Shown here: one piece after another, positions 1 through 7,949 of the stretch
Numbering within the stretch: position 1 is the first letter of the stretch
Layout of the letters: every line of letters starts with the position of its first letter
NCBI RefSeq assembly: GCF_008312835.1
Contig: NZ_VSKS01000006.1
Span: 124,001-188,000, forward strand
Origin: Streptomyces marokkonensis
Lineage (GTDB): Bacteria > Actinomycetota > Actinomycetes > Streptomycetales > Streptomycetaceae
Reading direction: 5' to 3'
DNA: 64,000 nucleotides
The notes under the pieces: model-generated
What the model was told of the DNA's origin: nothing
The model's input: only the letters and a program-made list of their open reading frames with translations
The model's database searches: none
Position numbers and translations under genes: made by a program

Positions 1-1086
1 GCGACCGGAGTGCAGTACGCGCCGTTCAACACCCTGTACCAGGTGACGGCGGCCCGCGGCTCGGCGCACTGGGCACGGGCGGCGAGACTGCTGCTGGTCC
101 CTGACCTGCTGACGTACTGGCTGACCGGTGAACAGGGCACCGAACTGACCAACGCCTCGACCACCCAGCTGATCGACCCGCGCACCCGCGACTGGGCGCA
201 CGGGGTCGCGGAGCGGCTGGACATCGACCTGGGGCTGTTCGCGCCGCTGCGCCGGCCGGGGGACCCGGCCGGGGTGCTGCGGCCGGAGGTGCTGGAGGAG
301 ACCGGGCTGACCGGGCCGGTCCCGGTGACGGCGGTCGGCTCGCACGACACCGCCTCCGCGGTGGCCGCGGTGCCCGCGGACGGTGTGCGGTTCGCGTACA
401 TCTGCACCGGCACCTGGTCGCTCGCCGGGCTGGAGCTGGACGCTCCGGTGCTGACCGAGGAGAGCCGGACCGCCAACTTCACCAACGAGCTGGGACTGGA
501 CGGCACGGTCCGCTACCTGCGCAACATCATGGGCCTGTGGCTGCTCCAGGAGTGCCTGCGAACCTGGGGCGAGCCTGATCTGGGCGCGCTGCTGCGCGAG
601 GCGGCCCAGGTGCCGGCGCTGCGGTCGGTGGTGGACGCCGGGGACGCGGCGTTCCTCGCGCCGGGGCGGATGCCGGAGCGGATCGCCGGGGCCTGCCGGG
701 ACTCGGGGCAGCCGGTGCCGGTGTCGCCCGCCGAGGTCACGCGCTGCATCCTGGACTCGCTCGCCCTGGCCCACCGCACGGCGGTCGAGGAGGCGCAGCG
801 GCTCGCCGGGCAGCCGGTGGACGTCGTGCACGTCGTGGGCGGCGGCACCCGCAACGCCCTGCTGTGCCAGCTGACCGCCGACGCCTGCGGGCTGCCGGTG
901 GTGGCCGGGCCGGCGGAGGCGGCGGCGCTGGGCAATGTGCTGGTGCAGGCCCGCGCGCACGGACTGGTCGGCGACCTCGCCGGGATGCGGCGGCTGCTCG
1001 CCCGCACCCAGCCGCTGACGCGGTACGAACCGCGCGGCGGCACACAGCGGTGGCGGGCGGCACAGGCCCGGCTCGCCCGGGGCTGA
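1..1086 (+). CDS. rhaB: Rhamnulokinase, 5'-truncated by the window edge
   Basis: FGGY-family sugar kinase that phosphorylates L-rhamnulose with ATP in rhamnose catabolism. The frame is open from the first base, so the true start lies upstream. About 361 residues remain of a usual 480-490, so roughly the first quarter is missing. Seen: GSHDTASAV and TGTWSLAGLE segments typical of the nucleotide-binding half of rhamnulokinases, then VVGGGTRNALLCQLTADACG near the C-terminus, the family's second glycine-rich ATP site. The stop is 74 bp before lutA on the same strand, so the two could share a transcript. The lactate genes that follow fit a rhamnose-to-lactaldehyde-to-lactate route. Other FGGY kinases are less likely. 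Confidence 0.9.
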   Translation, partial: ATGVQYAPFNTLYQVTAARGSAHWARAARLLLVPDLLTYWLTGEQGTELTNASTTQLIDPRTRDWAHGVAERLDIDLGLFAPLRRPGDPAGVLRPEVLEETGLTGPVPVTAVGSHDTASAVAAVPADGVRFAYICTGTWSLAGLELDAPVLTEESRTANFTNELGLDGTVRYLRNIMGLWLLQECLRTWGEPDLGALLREAAQVPALRSVVDAGDAAFLAPGRMPERIAGACRDSGQPVPVSPAEVTRCILDSLALAHRTAVEEAQRLAGQPVDVVHVVGGGTRNALLCQLTADACGLPVVAGPAEAAALGNVLVQARAHGLVGDLAGMRRLLARTQPLTRYEPRGGTQRWRAAQARLARG

Positions 1087-1160
1087 CCCGGGTCTCCCCC
1101 GGGCTCCCTCCGCCGCACTACCCTGCACTCACCCGTTGATCGAATCCACAAGGAGCCGCG

Positions 1161-1916
1161 ATGCGTGTCGCTCTGTTCCTGACCTGCGTCAACGACACGC
1201 TCTATCCGGAGACCGGGCGCGCCGTGGTGAAACTCCTGACCAGGCTGGGCGTCGACGTCGACTTCCCGATGGCGCAGACCTGTTGCGGTCAGGCGCACTA
1301 CAACACCGGGTACCGGCACGAGGCCGAGCCGATGGCGCTGCACTTCTCCGACGTCTTCCGGGACTACGAGGCGATCGTGACGCCGTCCGGTTCGTGCGGG
1401 GCGATGGTGCGGGAGCTGTATCCGAGGATGGGTGAGCGGGCCCGGGCCGAGGGGCGCGGGGACACCCTCGCGGCGACGCTGGCGCCGGTCGTGCCGAAGA
1501 CGTACGAGCTCACCGAGTTCCTGGTGGACGTGCTGGGGGTGACGGACGTCGGGGCGTACTACCCGCACAGGGTGACCTACCACCCGACCTGCCACGGGCT
1601 GCGCGGTCTCGGCCTGGGCGAGCGGCCGCTCAGGCTGCTGCGGGCGGTGAAGGGGCTGGAGCTGGCCGAGCTGCCGGGCGCCGAGGAGTGCTGCGGGTTC
1701 GGCGGCACGTTCGCCCTGAAGAACCCCGACGTCTCGGCGGCGATGGGCGCCGACAAGGTGCGCAACGCCGAGTCGACGGGCGCCGAGGTGCTGTGCGCGG
1801 CGGACAACTCCTGTCTGATGCACATCGGTGGAACGATGACGAGGCTGCGCACCGGTGTGCGGCCGGTGCACATCGCGGAGATCCTGGCGAGCACGGAGGA
1901 GGAACCGGCCCTATGA
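1161..1916 (+). CDS. lutA: Lactate utilization protein A, (Fe-S)-binding
   Basis: Subunit of the LutABC L-lactate oxidation complex that converts L-lactate to pyruvate. The 251-residue protein is the usual length. It has two CCG-type cysteine-rich segments: TCCGQAHYNTG near residue 36 and EECCGFGGTFALKNPDVS near residue 176, typical of the heterodisulfide-reductase-like cluster domain. The HPTCHGLRGLG segment is also conserved in LutA. An AAGGAG ribosome site lies 7 bases before the ATG. The stop overlaps the lutB start as ATGA, so translation is coupled. Confidence 0.92.
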   Translation: MRVALFLTCVNDTLYPETGRAVVKLLTRLGVDVDFPMAQTCCGQAHYNTGYRHEAEPMALHFSDVFRDYEAIVTPSGSCGAMVRELYPRMGERARAEGRGDTLAATLAPVVPKTYELTEFLVDVLGVTDVGAYYPHRVTYHPTCHGLRGLGLGERPLRLLRAVKGLELAELPGAEECCGFGGTFALKNPDVSAAMGADKVRNAESTGAEVLCAADNSCLMHIGGTMTRLRTGVRPVHIAEILASTEEEPAL

Positions 1917-3472
1917 GCGGTACGTTCGTCGGGATGCCTGCGTTTCCCCCGCCCACCCACGCTGCGTTTCCCCCGCCCACCCACGCTGCGTCTCCCCCGC
2001 CCACCCACCCGGCGTTTCCGGTGGCCGCGCGGGACGCCGTGCGCGACGGCACCCTGCGCGGCAATCTGCGGCACGCCACGCACACCATCCGGGCCAAGCG
2101 CGAGAAGGCCGTCGCCGAGCTCGCCGACTGGGCGGAGCTGCGGGAGGCGGGCAAGCGCATCAAGGACCACACGCTCCGTCATCTGGACCGCTACCTGGTG
2201 CAGTTGGAGGAGTCGGTGACGGCCGCGGGCGGCACCGTGCACTGGGCCGCCGACGCCGACGAGGCCAACCGGATCGTCGCCCGGCTGGTCAAGGAGACCG
2301 GTGAGTCGGAGGTCGTCAAGGTCAAGTCGATGGCCACGCAGGAGATCGGGCTCAACGAGGCGCTGCTCGACGAGGGCATCCGCGCCTACGAGACCGATCT
2401 GGCCGAGCTGATCGTGCAGTTGGGCAAGGACCGGCCCTCTCACATCCTGGTGCCGGCGATCCACCGCAACCGCGGGGAGATCCGGGAGATCTTCGCCCGG
2501 GAGATGAGCGAGTGGGGCCGGCCCGCACCGGAAGGGCTGACGGACACACCGGCCGAACTGGCCGAGGCGGCACGGCTGCACCTGCGGGAGAAGTTCCTCC
2601 GCGCCGCGGTGGGCATCTCCGGCGCGAACTTCATGGTCGCCGAGACCGGCACGCTGGTGGTGGTGGAGTCCGAGGGCAACGGGCGGATGTGCCTGACCCT
2701 GCCCGAGACGCTGATCTCGGTCGTCGGCATCGAGAAGGTCGTGCCGACCTGGCAGGACCTGGAGGTGTTCCTGCAGACCCTCCCCCGCTCCTCGACGGCC
2801 GAGCGGATGAACCCGTACACCAGCACCTGGACCGGCACCACCGACGATGACGGTCCGCGCACCTTCCACCTGGTCCTGCTGGACAACGGCCGCACCGACA
2901 CCCTCGCCGACGAGGTGGGCCGGCAGGCGCTGCGCTGCATCCGCTGCTCGGCCTGTCTCAACGTCTGCCCGGTGTACGAGCGGGCCGGAGGCCACGCGTA
3001 CGGCTCGGTCTACCCCGGGCCGATCGGCGCGATCCTCAGCCCCCAGCTGCGGGGCACCGGCAGCGAGATCGACGCGTCCCTGCCGTACGCCTCGTCGCTG
3101 TGCGGGGCCTGCTACGAGGTGTGCCCCGTCGCCATCGACATCCCCGAGGTGCTGGTGCACCTGCGGGAACGGGTGGTGGAGGGCGGCCGGGTGACGCGGG
3201 CGGGCAACACGGTGGTGCTGCGACCCGCCAAGGGGCACGCCGCCGAGCGGGCGGCGATGCGCGCGGCCCGCTGGGCGTTCACCCGTCCCGGTGCCCTGCG
3301 CGCGGGCCAGCGCCTCGCCTCGCGCACCCGCCGCCTCCACCCGCGCACCCTGCCCGGGCCCGGCCGGGCGTGGAGCGGGACCCGGGACCTGCCGCCGGTG
3401 CCCGCGGAGCCGTTCCGGGACTGGTGGCAGCGCACTCGGGGCGGCGACGGCGGGAAGGGAGCGGCGAAGTGA
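1913..3472 (+). CDS. lutB: Lactate utilization protein B, iron-sulfur electron carrier
   Basis: Second LutABC subunit; 519 residues with an N-terminal LUD domain and C-terminal ferredoxin-like region. Two [4Fe-4S] motifs are visible: CIRCSACLNVCPVY near residue 343 and CGACYEVCPVAIDIP near residue 396. The ATG at 1913 was chosen because it overlaps the lutA stop (ATGA) and starts the family-typical MSGTFVGMPAFP. The frame is open further upstream inside lutA, but that part is unrelated. Odd: residues 10-33 are three in-frame copies of an 8-residue unit AFPPPTHA (24 bp each), inserted between MSGTFVGMP and the usual start of the domain. As I recall the family, other LutB proteins lack this proline-rich insertion. 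Confidence 0.92.
   Translation: MSGTFVGMPAFPPPTHAAFPPPTHAASPPPTHPAFPVAARDAVRDGTLRGNLRHATHTIRAKREKAVAELADWAELREAGKRIKDHTLRHLDRYLVQLEESVTAAGGTVHWAADADEANRIVARLVKETGESEVVKVKSMATQEIGLNEALLDEGIRAYETDLAELIVQLGKDRPSHILVPAIHRNRGEIREIFAREMSEWGRPAPEGLTDTPAELAEAARLHLREKFLRAAVGISGANFMVAETGTLVVVESEGNGRMCLTLPETLISVVGIEKVVPTWQDLEVFLQTLPRSSTAERMNPYTSTWTGTTDDDGPRTFHLVLLDNGRTDTLADEVGRQALRCIRCSACLNVCPVYERAGGHAYGSVYPGPIGAILSPQLRGTGSEIDASLPYASSLCGACYEVCPVAIDIPEVLVHLRERVVEGGRVTRAGNTVVLRPAKGHAAERAAMRAARWAFTRPGALRAGQRLASRTRRLHPRTLPGPGRAWSGTRDLPPVPAEPFRDWWQRTRGGDGGKGAAK
1940..2019 (+). repeat. In-frame 24-bp tandem repeat within lutB
   Basis: Three consecutive 24-bp units (1940-1963, 1964-1987, 1988-2011), plus the first bases of a fourth, encode AFPPPTHA, AFPPPTHA, ASPPPTHP. 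Units 1 and 2 are identical; unit 3 differs by a T-to-C change and its last codon. Replication slippage within the coding sequence is the simplest explanation, and the length is a multiple of three. Confidence 0.95.
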
Positions 3473-4110
3473 GCGGCAGGGAACGGATCCTGGGCCGGGT
3501 GCGGCGCGCCCTCGCCGGCGCACCGGGCGACGACATCCCGTACGAGCGGGCGGTCGCCCGGGACTATCTGCGCGAGCACGGTGAGCGCACGGCCGGGCAG
3601 ACGGTGGACCTGCTCGCGGAGAACCTGGCGGACTACCGGGCGGTCGTGCACCGTACCGACGCGGCCGGGCTGCCCGGTGTCGTCGCCGGGCTGCTCACGG
3701 CGCGCGGCGCGTCGTCGGTGCTCGTGCCGCCCGGCCTCGACGAGGACTGGCTGGCGTCGACGGAGGTGACCCGGGTGGCCGACCGGGCGGAGAGCACCCC
3801 CCGGGAGCTGGACCGGGTGGACAGTGTGGTGACCGCCTGCGCCGTGGCCGTCGCCGAGACGGGCACGATCGTGCTGGACGGCTCCCCCGACCAGGGCCGG
3901 CGCCGCATCACGCTGATCCCCGACCACCACATCTGTGTGGTCCGCGTGCCGGACCAGGTCGTCTCCTCCGTCCCCCTGGCCCTCGCGCGCCTCGACCCGG
4001 CACGCCCCCTCACCTGGATCTCCGGTCCGTCGGCGACCAGCGACATCGAGCTCGACCGGGTCGAGGGCGTCCACGGGCCGCGCACGCTGGAGGTCGTACT
4101 GGTGCGGTGA
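3469..4110 (+). CDS. lutC: Lactate utilization protein C (LUD domain)
   Basis: Third subunit of LutABC, 213 residues. It is a small LUD-domain protein: SGRERILGRVRRAL at the N-terminus, then VVTACAVAVAETGTIVLDG and LIPDHHICVVRVPDQVV, the conserved LutC core. Starts at GTG 3469, overlapping the lutB stop as GTGA. The alternative upstream frame lies inside lutB and has no family similarity. The three lut genes form one translationally coupled operon ending at 4110. Confidence 0.92.
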   Translation: MSGRERILGRVRRALAGAPGDDIPYERAVARDYLREHGERTAGQTVDLLAENLADYRAVVHRTDAAGLPGVVAGLLTARGASSVLVPPGLDEDWLASTEVTRVADRAESTPRELDRVDSVVTACAVAVAETGTIVLDGSPDQGRRRITLIPDHHICVVRVPDQVVSSVPLALARLDPARPLTWISGPSATSDIELDRVEGVHGPRTLEVVLVR

Positions 4111-4176
4111 GCCCTCCAGGACCGGAGGGGGACGACGGCGGGGACGGTGACCGCGACCACGTGACAGAGCGGTGAG

Positions 4177-4222
4177 CAAGCGCTTGGATAGGGTCCGGGC
4201 GCCCCATGGGTGTCCGGACACC
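4177..4222 (+). promoter_or_regulatory. Possible promoter and operator upstream of the MoxR gene
   Basis: The 142-bp gap before the MoxR ATPase gene holds a TAGGGT hexamer at 4189-4194, a plausible Streptomyces -10 element. It is followed by a perfect 14-bp palindrome GGTGTCCGGACACC (4209-4222) about 15 bp downstream, where a repressor could block elongation. A 10-bp palindrome CAAGCGCTTG lies at 4177-4186. No convincing -35 was found, and the binding protein is unknown. Confidence 0.35.
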
Positions 4223-4252
4223 GTCGTTCCCGCGCACAGCCGGAGGATCCTG

Positions 4253-5110
4253 TTGTTCACTTCTGTCGACGACGTCTCCGCGCGCCTCGCCGAGACCGGA
4301 TACCTGGCGTCGCCCGCGGTGGCCACGACCGTCTTCCTCGCCGACCGGCTCGGCAAGCCGCTGCTGGTGGAGGGTCCTGCCGGAGTCGGCAAGACCGAGC
4401 TCGCCAAGGCCGTCGCCCAGGTCGCCGGGGCCCGCCTGATCCGCCTCCAGTGCTACGAGGGCGTCGACGAGTCGCGGGCGCTGTACGAGTGGAACCACGC
4501 CAAGCAGCTGCTGCGGATCAGCGCCGGCCGCGACGAGAGCTGGGACGAGACCCGCACGGACATCTTCGGCGAGGAGTTCCTGCTGCCCCGCCCGCTGCTC
4601 ACCGCGATCCGCGGCGACGACCCCAAGGTGCTGCTGATCGACGAGACCGACAAGGCCGACGTGGAGGTCGAGGGCCTGCTGCTGGAGGTGCTCAGCGACT
4701 TCCAGGTGACCGTTCCGGAGCTGGGCACCGTCACCGCGACCCGCCGCCCCTTCGTGGTCCTCACCTCGAACGCGACGCGTGAGCTGTCCGAGGCGCTGCG
4801 CCGCCGCTGTCTGTTCCTGCACATCGGTTTCCCCGACGCGGAGCTGGAGCGGCGGATCGTACGGCTGAGGGTGCCGGGCATCGACGCGGCGCTGGCCGAG
4901 TCCGTCGTCCGGGTGGTGGGGGCGCTGCGCGCGATGGACCTGCGGAAGGTGCCGTCGGTGGCCGAGACCATCGACTGGGCCCGCACCCTGCTGGCGCTCG
5001 GTGCCGCCACCCTGGACGAGACGGTCGTGCGCGACAGCCTGGGCGTGATCCTCAAGCACCAGGACGACATCCAGAAGGCGGCGGCCAAGCTCGATCTGGA
5101 CGCCGTGTGA
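4253..5110 (+). CDS. MoxR-family AAA+ ATPase
   Basis: AAA+ chaperone-type ATPase, 285 residues from a TTG start. Walker A is GPAGVGKT at residues 41-48 and Walker B is VLLIDETDKAD near residue 126. SNATRELSEALRRRC is the sensor/arginine-finger region. The TTG at 4253 was chosen because GGAGG (4242-4246) sits 6 bases upstream and the protein then begins FTSVDDV, as I recall for Streptomyces homologues. An ATG at 4172 would add 27 unrelated residues. It overlaps the following VWA gene by GTGA, the classic MoxR/VWA pair thought to insert cofactors or remodel partner proteins. The similar CoxD/CoxE pair serves molybdenum hydroxylases, but the nearest such operon here is about 45 kb away. Confidence 0.88.
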   Translation: MFTSVDDVSARLAETGYLASPAVATTVFLADRLGKPLLVEGPAGVGKTELAKAVAQVAGARLIRLQCYEGVDESRALYEWNHAKQLLRISAGRDESWDETRTDIFGEEFLLPRPLLTAIRGDDPKVLLIDETDKADVEVEGLLLEVLSDFQVTVPELGTVTATRRPFVVLTSNATRELSEALRRRCLFLHIGFPDAELERRIVRLRVPGIDAALAESVVRVVGALRAMDLRKVPSVAETIDWARTLLALGAATLDETVVRDSLGVILKHQDDIQKAAAKLDLDAV

Positions 5111-6471
5111 GCGCCGTGGCGGACGCGGACCTCGCGGCACGGCTGACCGGTCTCGTCGACGCGCTCCGCTCGCACGGCGTGCGCATCGGCACCGGCGAGA
5201 CCGTGGACGCGGCCCGCGCGGTGGAGGTACTCGGACTCGCCGACCGGGAGCTGCTCCGCGAGGGTCTGGCGGCGACCCTGCTGCGCGGCGCCGCACAGCG
5301 CCCCGTGTTCGACGCGGTCTTCGACCTGTACTTCCCGCGCCGGGTCGGCGCGCCGGAGGGGGAGCCCGGCGGCCGGGACGATCTGCGCGAGCGGCTGGCG
5401 GCGGCGCTCGCCGACGACGACGCGGGGCTGATGGGCCGGTTGGCGGTGGAGGCGGTCGACGGCTTCGGCGGCTACGGGAGTTCACCGGCATCGGACGGCT
5501 GGTCGTCGCACCGGACGCTGGAGCGGCTGCGGCCGCAGACACTGCTGGCGCGGGTGCGGGACGAGGTGCGCGGACGGGACGGCGGCGCGGGCTTCGGCGA
5601 CCGGCTGCTGGAGGACGAGATCCGGCGGCGCATCGAGGAGTTCCGCCGGATGGTGGCCGTGGAGGCGCGGCGCCGGGTGGCGGAACGGCGGGGCCGGGAC
5701 GAGATCGCCCGGCGTGCGGTGGCCCCGACCGCCGACCGTGTCGACTTCCTGTTCGCCGGGCAGGACCGGCTGGCCGAGCTGCGGCGATCGGTGCAGCCGC
5801 TGGCCCGGAAGCTGGCGACCCGGCTGGCCGCCCGCCGCCGCAGGGCCGCGCGCGGCAGCATCGATCTGCGCCGGACGCTGCGCGGCTCGCTCTCGACCGG
5901 CGGGGTGCCGATGCGGCCCGTGCTGCGCAGGCGCCGGCCCGCCCGGCCCGAACTGGTGCTGCTGTGCGATGTGTCGGGCTCGGTGTCGGGGTTCTCCGAC
6001 TTCACGATGCTGCTCGTGCAGGCGCTGCACGACCAGTTCGCCAAGGTGCGGGTGTTCGCCTTCGTCAACCGGGTCGACGAGGTGACCGGGCTGCTGGTGC
6101 GCGGCGCCGCCGACGCGGAAGGCCTGGGCACCCGGATCCGCGACGAGGCGACCCTCACCGGCTGGCACGGCAGCAGCGACTACGGCATGGCGCTGGGCGA
6201 GTTCGCCGAGCGGTACGCCGATGCCGTGGGCCCGCGCACGACGGTGTTCGTCCTCGGCGACGCCCGCACCAACATGGGCGACCCCAACCTGGCGGCCGTG
6301 CGCGAGCTGGTCCGGCGTGCCCGGCGCGTCCACTGGCTCAACCCCGAGCAGCGCTCCCGCTGGGGCACGGGCGACTCCGCGGCACCCGAGTACGCGGAGC
6401 TGGTGGAGATGCACGAGTGCCGGAACGTAAGGCAGTTGAACGCCCTGGTGGGGCGGTTGCTGCCGGTGTGA
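5107..6471 (+). CDS. VWA-domain (CoxE-like) protein
   Basis: 454-residue protein with a C-terminal von Willebrand factor A domain. The MIDAS motif DVSGSVS near residue 288 and GWHGSSDYGMAL near residue 351 support CoxE-like metal-binding. The N-terminal half is charged and rich in arginine and glutamate, with no membrane segment visible. GTG 5107 overlaps the MoxR stop, so the two are made together. It probably acts as the adaptor for the upstream ATPase; the client is not identifiable from the sequence. Confidence 0.88.
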   Translation: MSAVADADLAARLTGLVDALRSHGVRIGTGETVDAARAVEVLGLADRELLREGLAATLLRGAAQRPVFDAVFDLYFPRRVGAPEGEPGGRDDLRERLAAALADDDAGLMGRLAVEAVDGFGGYGSSPASDGWSSHRTLERLRPQTLLARVRDEVRGRDGGAGFGDRLLEDEIRRRIEEFRRMVAVEARRRVAERRGRDEIARRAVAPTADRVDFLFAGQDRLAELRRSVQPLARKLATRLAARRRRAARGSIDLRRTLRGSLSTGGVPMRPVLRRRRPARPELVLLCDVSGSVSGFSDFTMLLVQALHDQFAKVRVFAFVNRVDEVTGLLVRGAADAEGLGTRIRDEATLTGWHGSSDYGMALGEFAERYADAVGPRTTVFVLGDARTNMGDPNLAAVRELVRRARRVHWLNPEQRSRWGTGDSAAPEYAELVEMHECRNVRQLNALVGRLLPV

Positions 6472-6493
6472 CCGCGGCGCCGGGCCCGGTCGT

Positions 6494-7333
6494 TCAGCCG
6501 TACCGGACGGACCGGACCCGGTCGGCGCAGTCGGCCGCCTGCCGCAGTCCCGCCCGGGCGGCGCCCGGCACGCGGGAGGCGTCCAGGGCGTTGCGGCCGA
6601 AGGCCCGCCGTGCCTCCCGGTCGGGTACCAGCACGGTGGCGCGCGCACCGCCCGCCCGCAGCGCGGCCACCTGGCCGGTGACGCCGGGGCTCGCGCCGGG
6701 GCCCTTGGGGACCGGGGCCAGGACGACGACCCGCCGGCAGTCGTCCACGAGGTCCGCGTTGGTCGTGGAACGCACGCCTCCGTCCATCCAGCGCCCCTCC
6801 CCCATCGTGATCGGCGGGAACAGGGGCGGCAGGGCGCAGGTGGCGGCCATGGCGCGCAGCAGGTCGACCCCGCTGTCGGCGCCGAAACCCTCGGTCCGCC
6901 CGGTGCGCGCGTCGGTGGCGAAGATCCGCAGCGTCCGCTCCGGCCATTCCCGGACGGGCAGGTGAGGCCGGATCGCGTCGAACACATCGGCCTCCGGCAC
7001 ACCGCGGACCGCCAGCGCGAGTCTGCCCAGCCGTTCGACCACCGTCGCCGGGTCGCGCGAACCGAGCGCGGCCCACAGGTACCTGACCGTCATGCCGAGG
7101 GTGAAGTCCACCTCCGGCAGGACCCGCTTCCCGTCGGCCTGCTCCTGGTACAGGTCGGCCGGCGCGGCTCCCGCCGCCAGATCCAGCGCGAGAAGCGCGC
7201 CCGCCGACGTGCCGGCCAGCACGTCGGCCCCTGCGAGGTCCACCCCGGCCTCCGCCAGCCCCGCCAGTACGCCGGTCTCCCAGGCGTAGGCGGTCAGCCC
7301 GCCCCCGCCCAGCACCAGTGCCGTCTCCGGCAT
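6494..7333 (-). CDS. Patatin-like phospholipase/esterase
   Basis: 279-residue lipid acyl hydrolase of the patatin/RssA fold. Seen: the oxyanion glycine run LGGGGLTAYAWETG at residues 8-21, the nucleophile elbow GTSAG at 41-45 (Ser43), and the catalytic DGG at about residue 184 in WMDGG. No signal peptide is visible, so it is likely cytoplasmic. Transcribed alone on the minus strand; a GGGAGGGGG ribosome site precedes the ATG. Its upstream region carries two matching palindromes (7353-7413), pointing to tight repression. Substrate unknown. Confidence 0.88.
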   Translation of the reverse strand: MPETALVLGGGGLTAYAWETGVLAGLAEAGVDLAGADVLAGTSAGALLALDLAAGAAPADLYQEQADGKRVLPEVDFTLGMTVRYLWAALGSRDPATVVERLGRLALAVRGVPEADVFDAIRPHLPVREWPERTLRIFATDARTGRTEGFGADSGVDLLRAMAATCALPPLFPPITMGEGRWMDGGVRSTTNADLVDDCRRVVVLAPVPKGPGASPGVTGQVAALRAGGARATVLVPDREARRAFGRNALDASRVPGAARAGLRQAADCADRVRSVRYG

Positions 7334-7352
7334 GCCGCCCCCTCCCGCAGAA

Positions 7353-7413
7353 CGGGGACCTGTCCCCGCTTACCGGCGACGACACTAACATGTAAACGGG
7401 GACCACTCCCCGT
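7353..7413 (-). promoter_or_regulatory. Paired operators upstream of the patatin-like gene
   Basis: Two dyads share the half-site CGGGGA-N4-TCCCCG: 7353-7368 and 7397-7412, the second extended by one base each side. Their centres are 44 bp apart, about four helical turns. The spacing and palindromic form resemble TetR-family operators. The only downstream gene is the patatin-like one. No regulator gene lies beside them, so the repressor would act from elsewhere. Confidence 0.6.
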
Positions 7414-7444
7414 TGGCTTGGGTGCGAGTCCCGCCGGACGGCTT

Positions 7445-7804
7445 CTAGTCCGCCTTGGCGTACTCCTGGGCCATGCCGCCCGCGAAGTCGTACATGACGA
7501 CCTGGTCGTCGCCGACGACCCAGGCGTCGTGCCCCGGCGGGCAGACGAAGACGTCGCCGGGTCCGGCCTCGCTCTCGGCGCCGTCGTCCATGCGGATGCG
7601 CATCCGGCCCTGGACCATGTAGCCGTTGTGGTGGACCTGGCAGCTCTCGGTACCCGCGATGGGACCGACGGACTCCGACCAGCGCCACCCCGGCTCGAAG
7701 GTGGCCACGGCGAAGTCCAGCCCGGTCATGTGGACCGCTTCGAGGTGCCCCCTGGGGAAATCACGTCGCTCGTCGGGCTTGTCCAGCGTCTTGACCTCGA
7801 ACAT
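7445..7804 (-). CDS. Small cupin-domain protein
   Basis: 119-residue single-domain cupin. The barrel is recognisable from VHHNGYMVQGRMRIRMDDG and GDVFVCPPGHDAWVVGD, which carry the two cupin motifs. Histidines in QVHHNG and the later PPGHDAW could bind a metal. A GGGAGAAGGGA ribosome site precedes the ATG. It is followed by the separately controlled patatin-like gene. Likely cytoplasmic; enzyme or sensor role not determinable. Confidence 0.8.
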   Translation of the reverse strand: MFEVKTLDKPDERRDFPRGHLEAVHMTGLDFAVATFEPGWRWSESVGPIAGTESCQVHHNGYMVQGRMRIRMDDGAESEAGPGDVFVCPPGHDAWVVGDDQVVMYDFAGGMAQEYAKAD

Positions 7805-7912
7805 GTCCCTTCTCCCTTCCGGTCGTCGCCCTGTACGACCGGGTCCGGTCTCCGTCCGTCCCGAACGGCACCGGCGGGGGCCGGGCCCACCACTTCATCG
7901 TCCGCCCGTCCA

Positions 7913-7945
7913 CCCGGGGCCGCCATTCGGGTGACGGCCCCGGGG
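7913..7945 (-). terminator. Hairpin after the ammonia-lyase gene
   Basis: CCCGGGGCCG (7913-7922) can pair with CGGCCCCGGGG (7935-7945) around a 12-base loop, just past the stop of the minus-strand ammonia-lyase gene. GC-rich stems without a T run are the usual intrinsic terminator form in streptomycetes. Confidence 0.6.
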
Positions 7946-7949
7946 TGTC

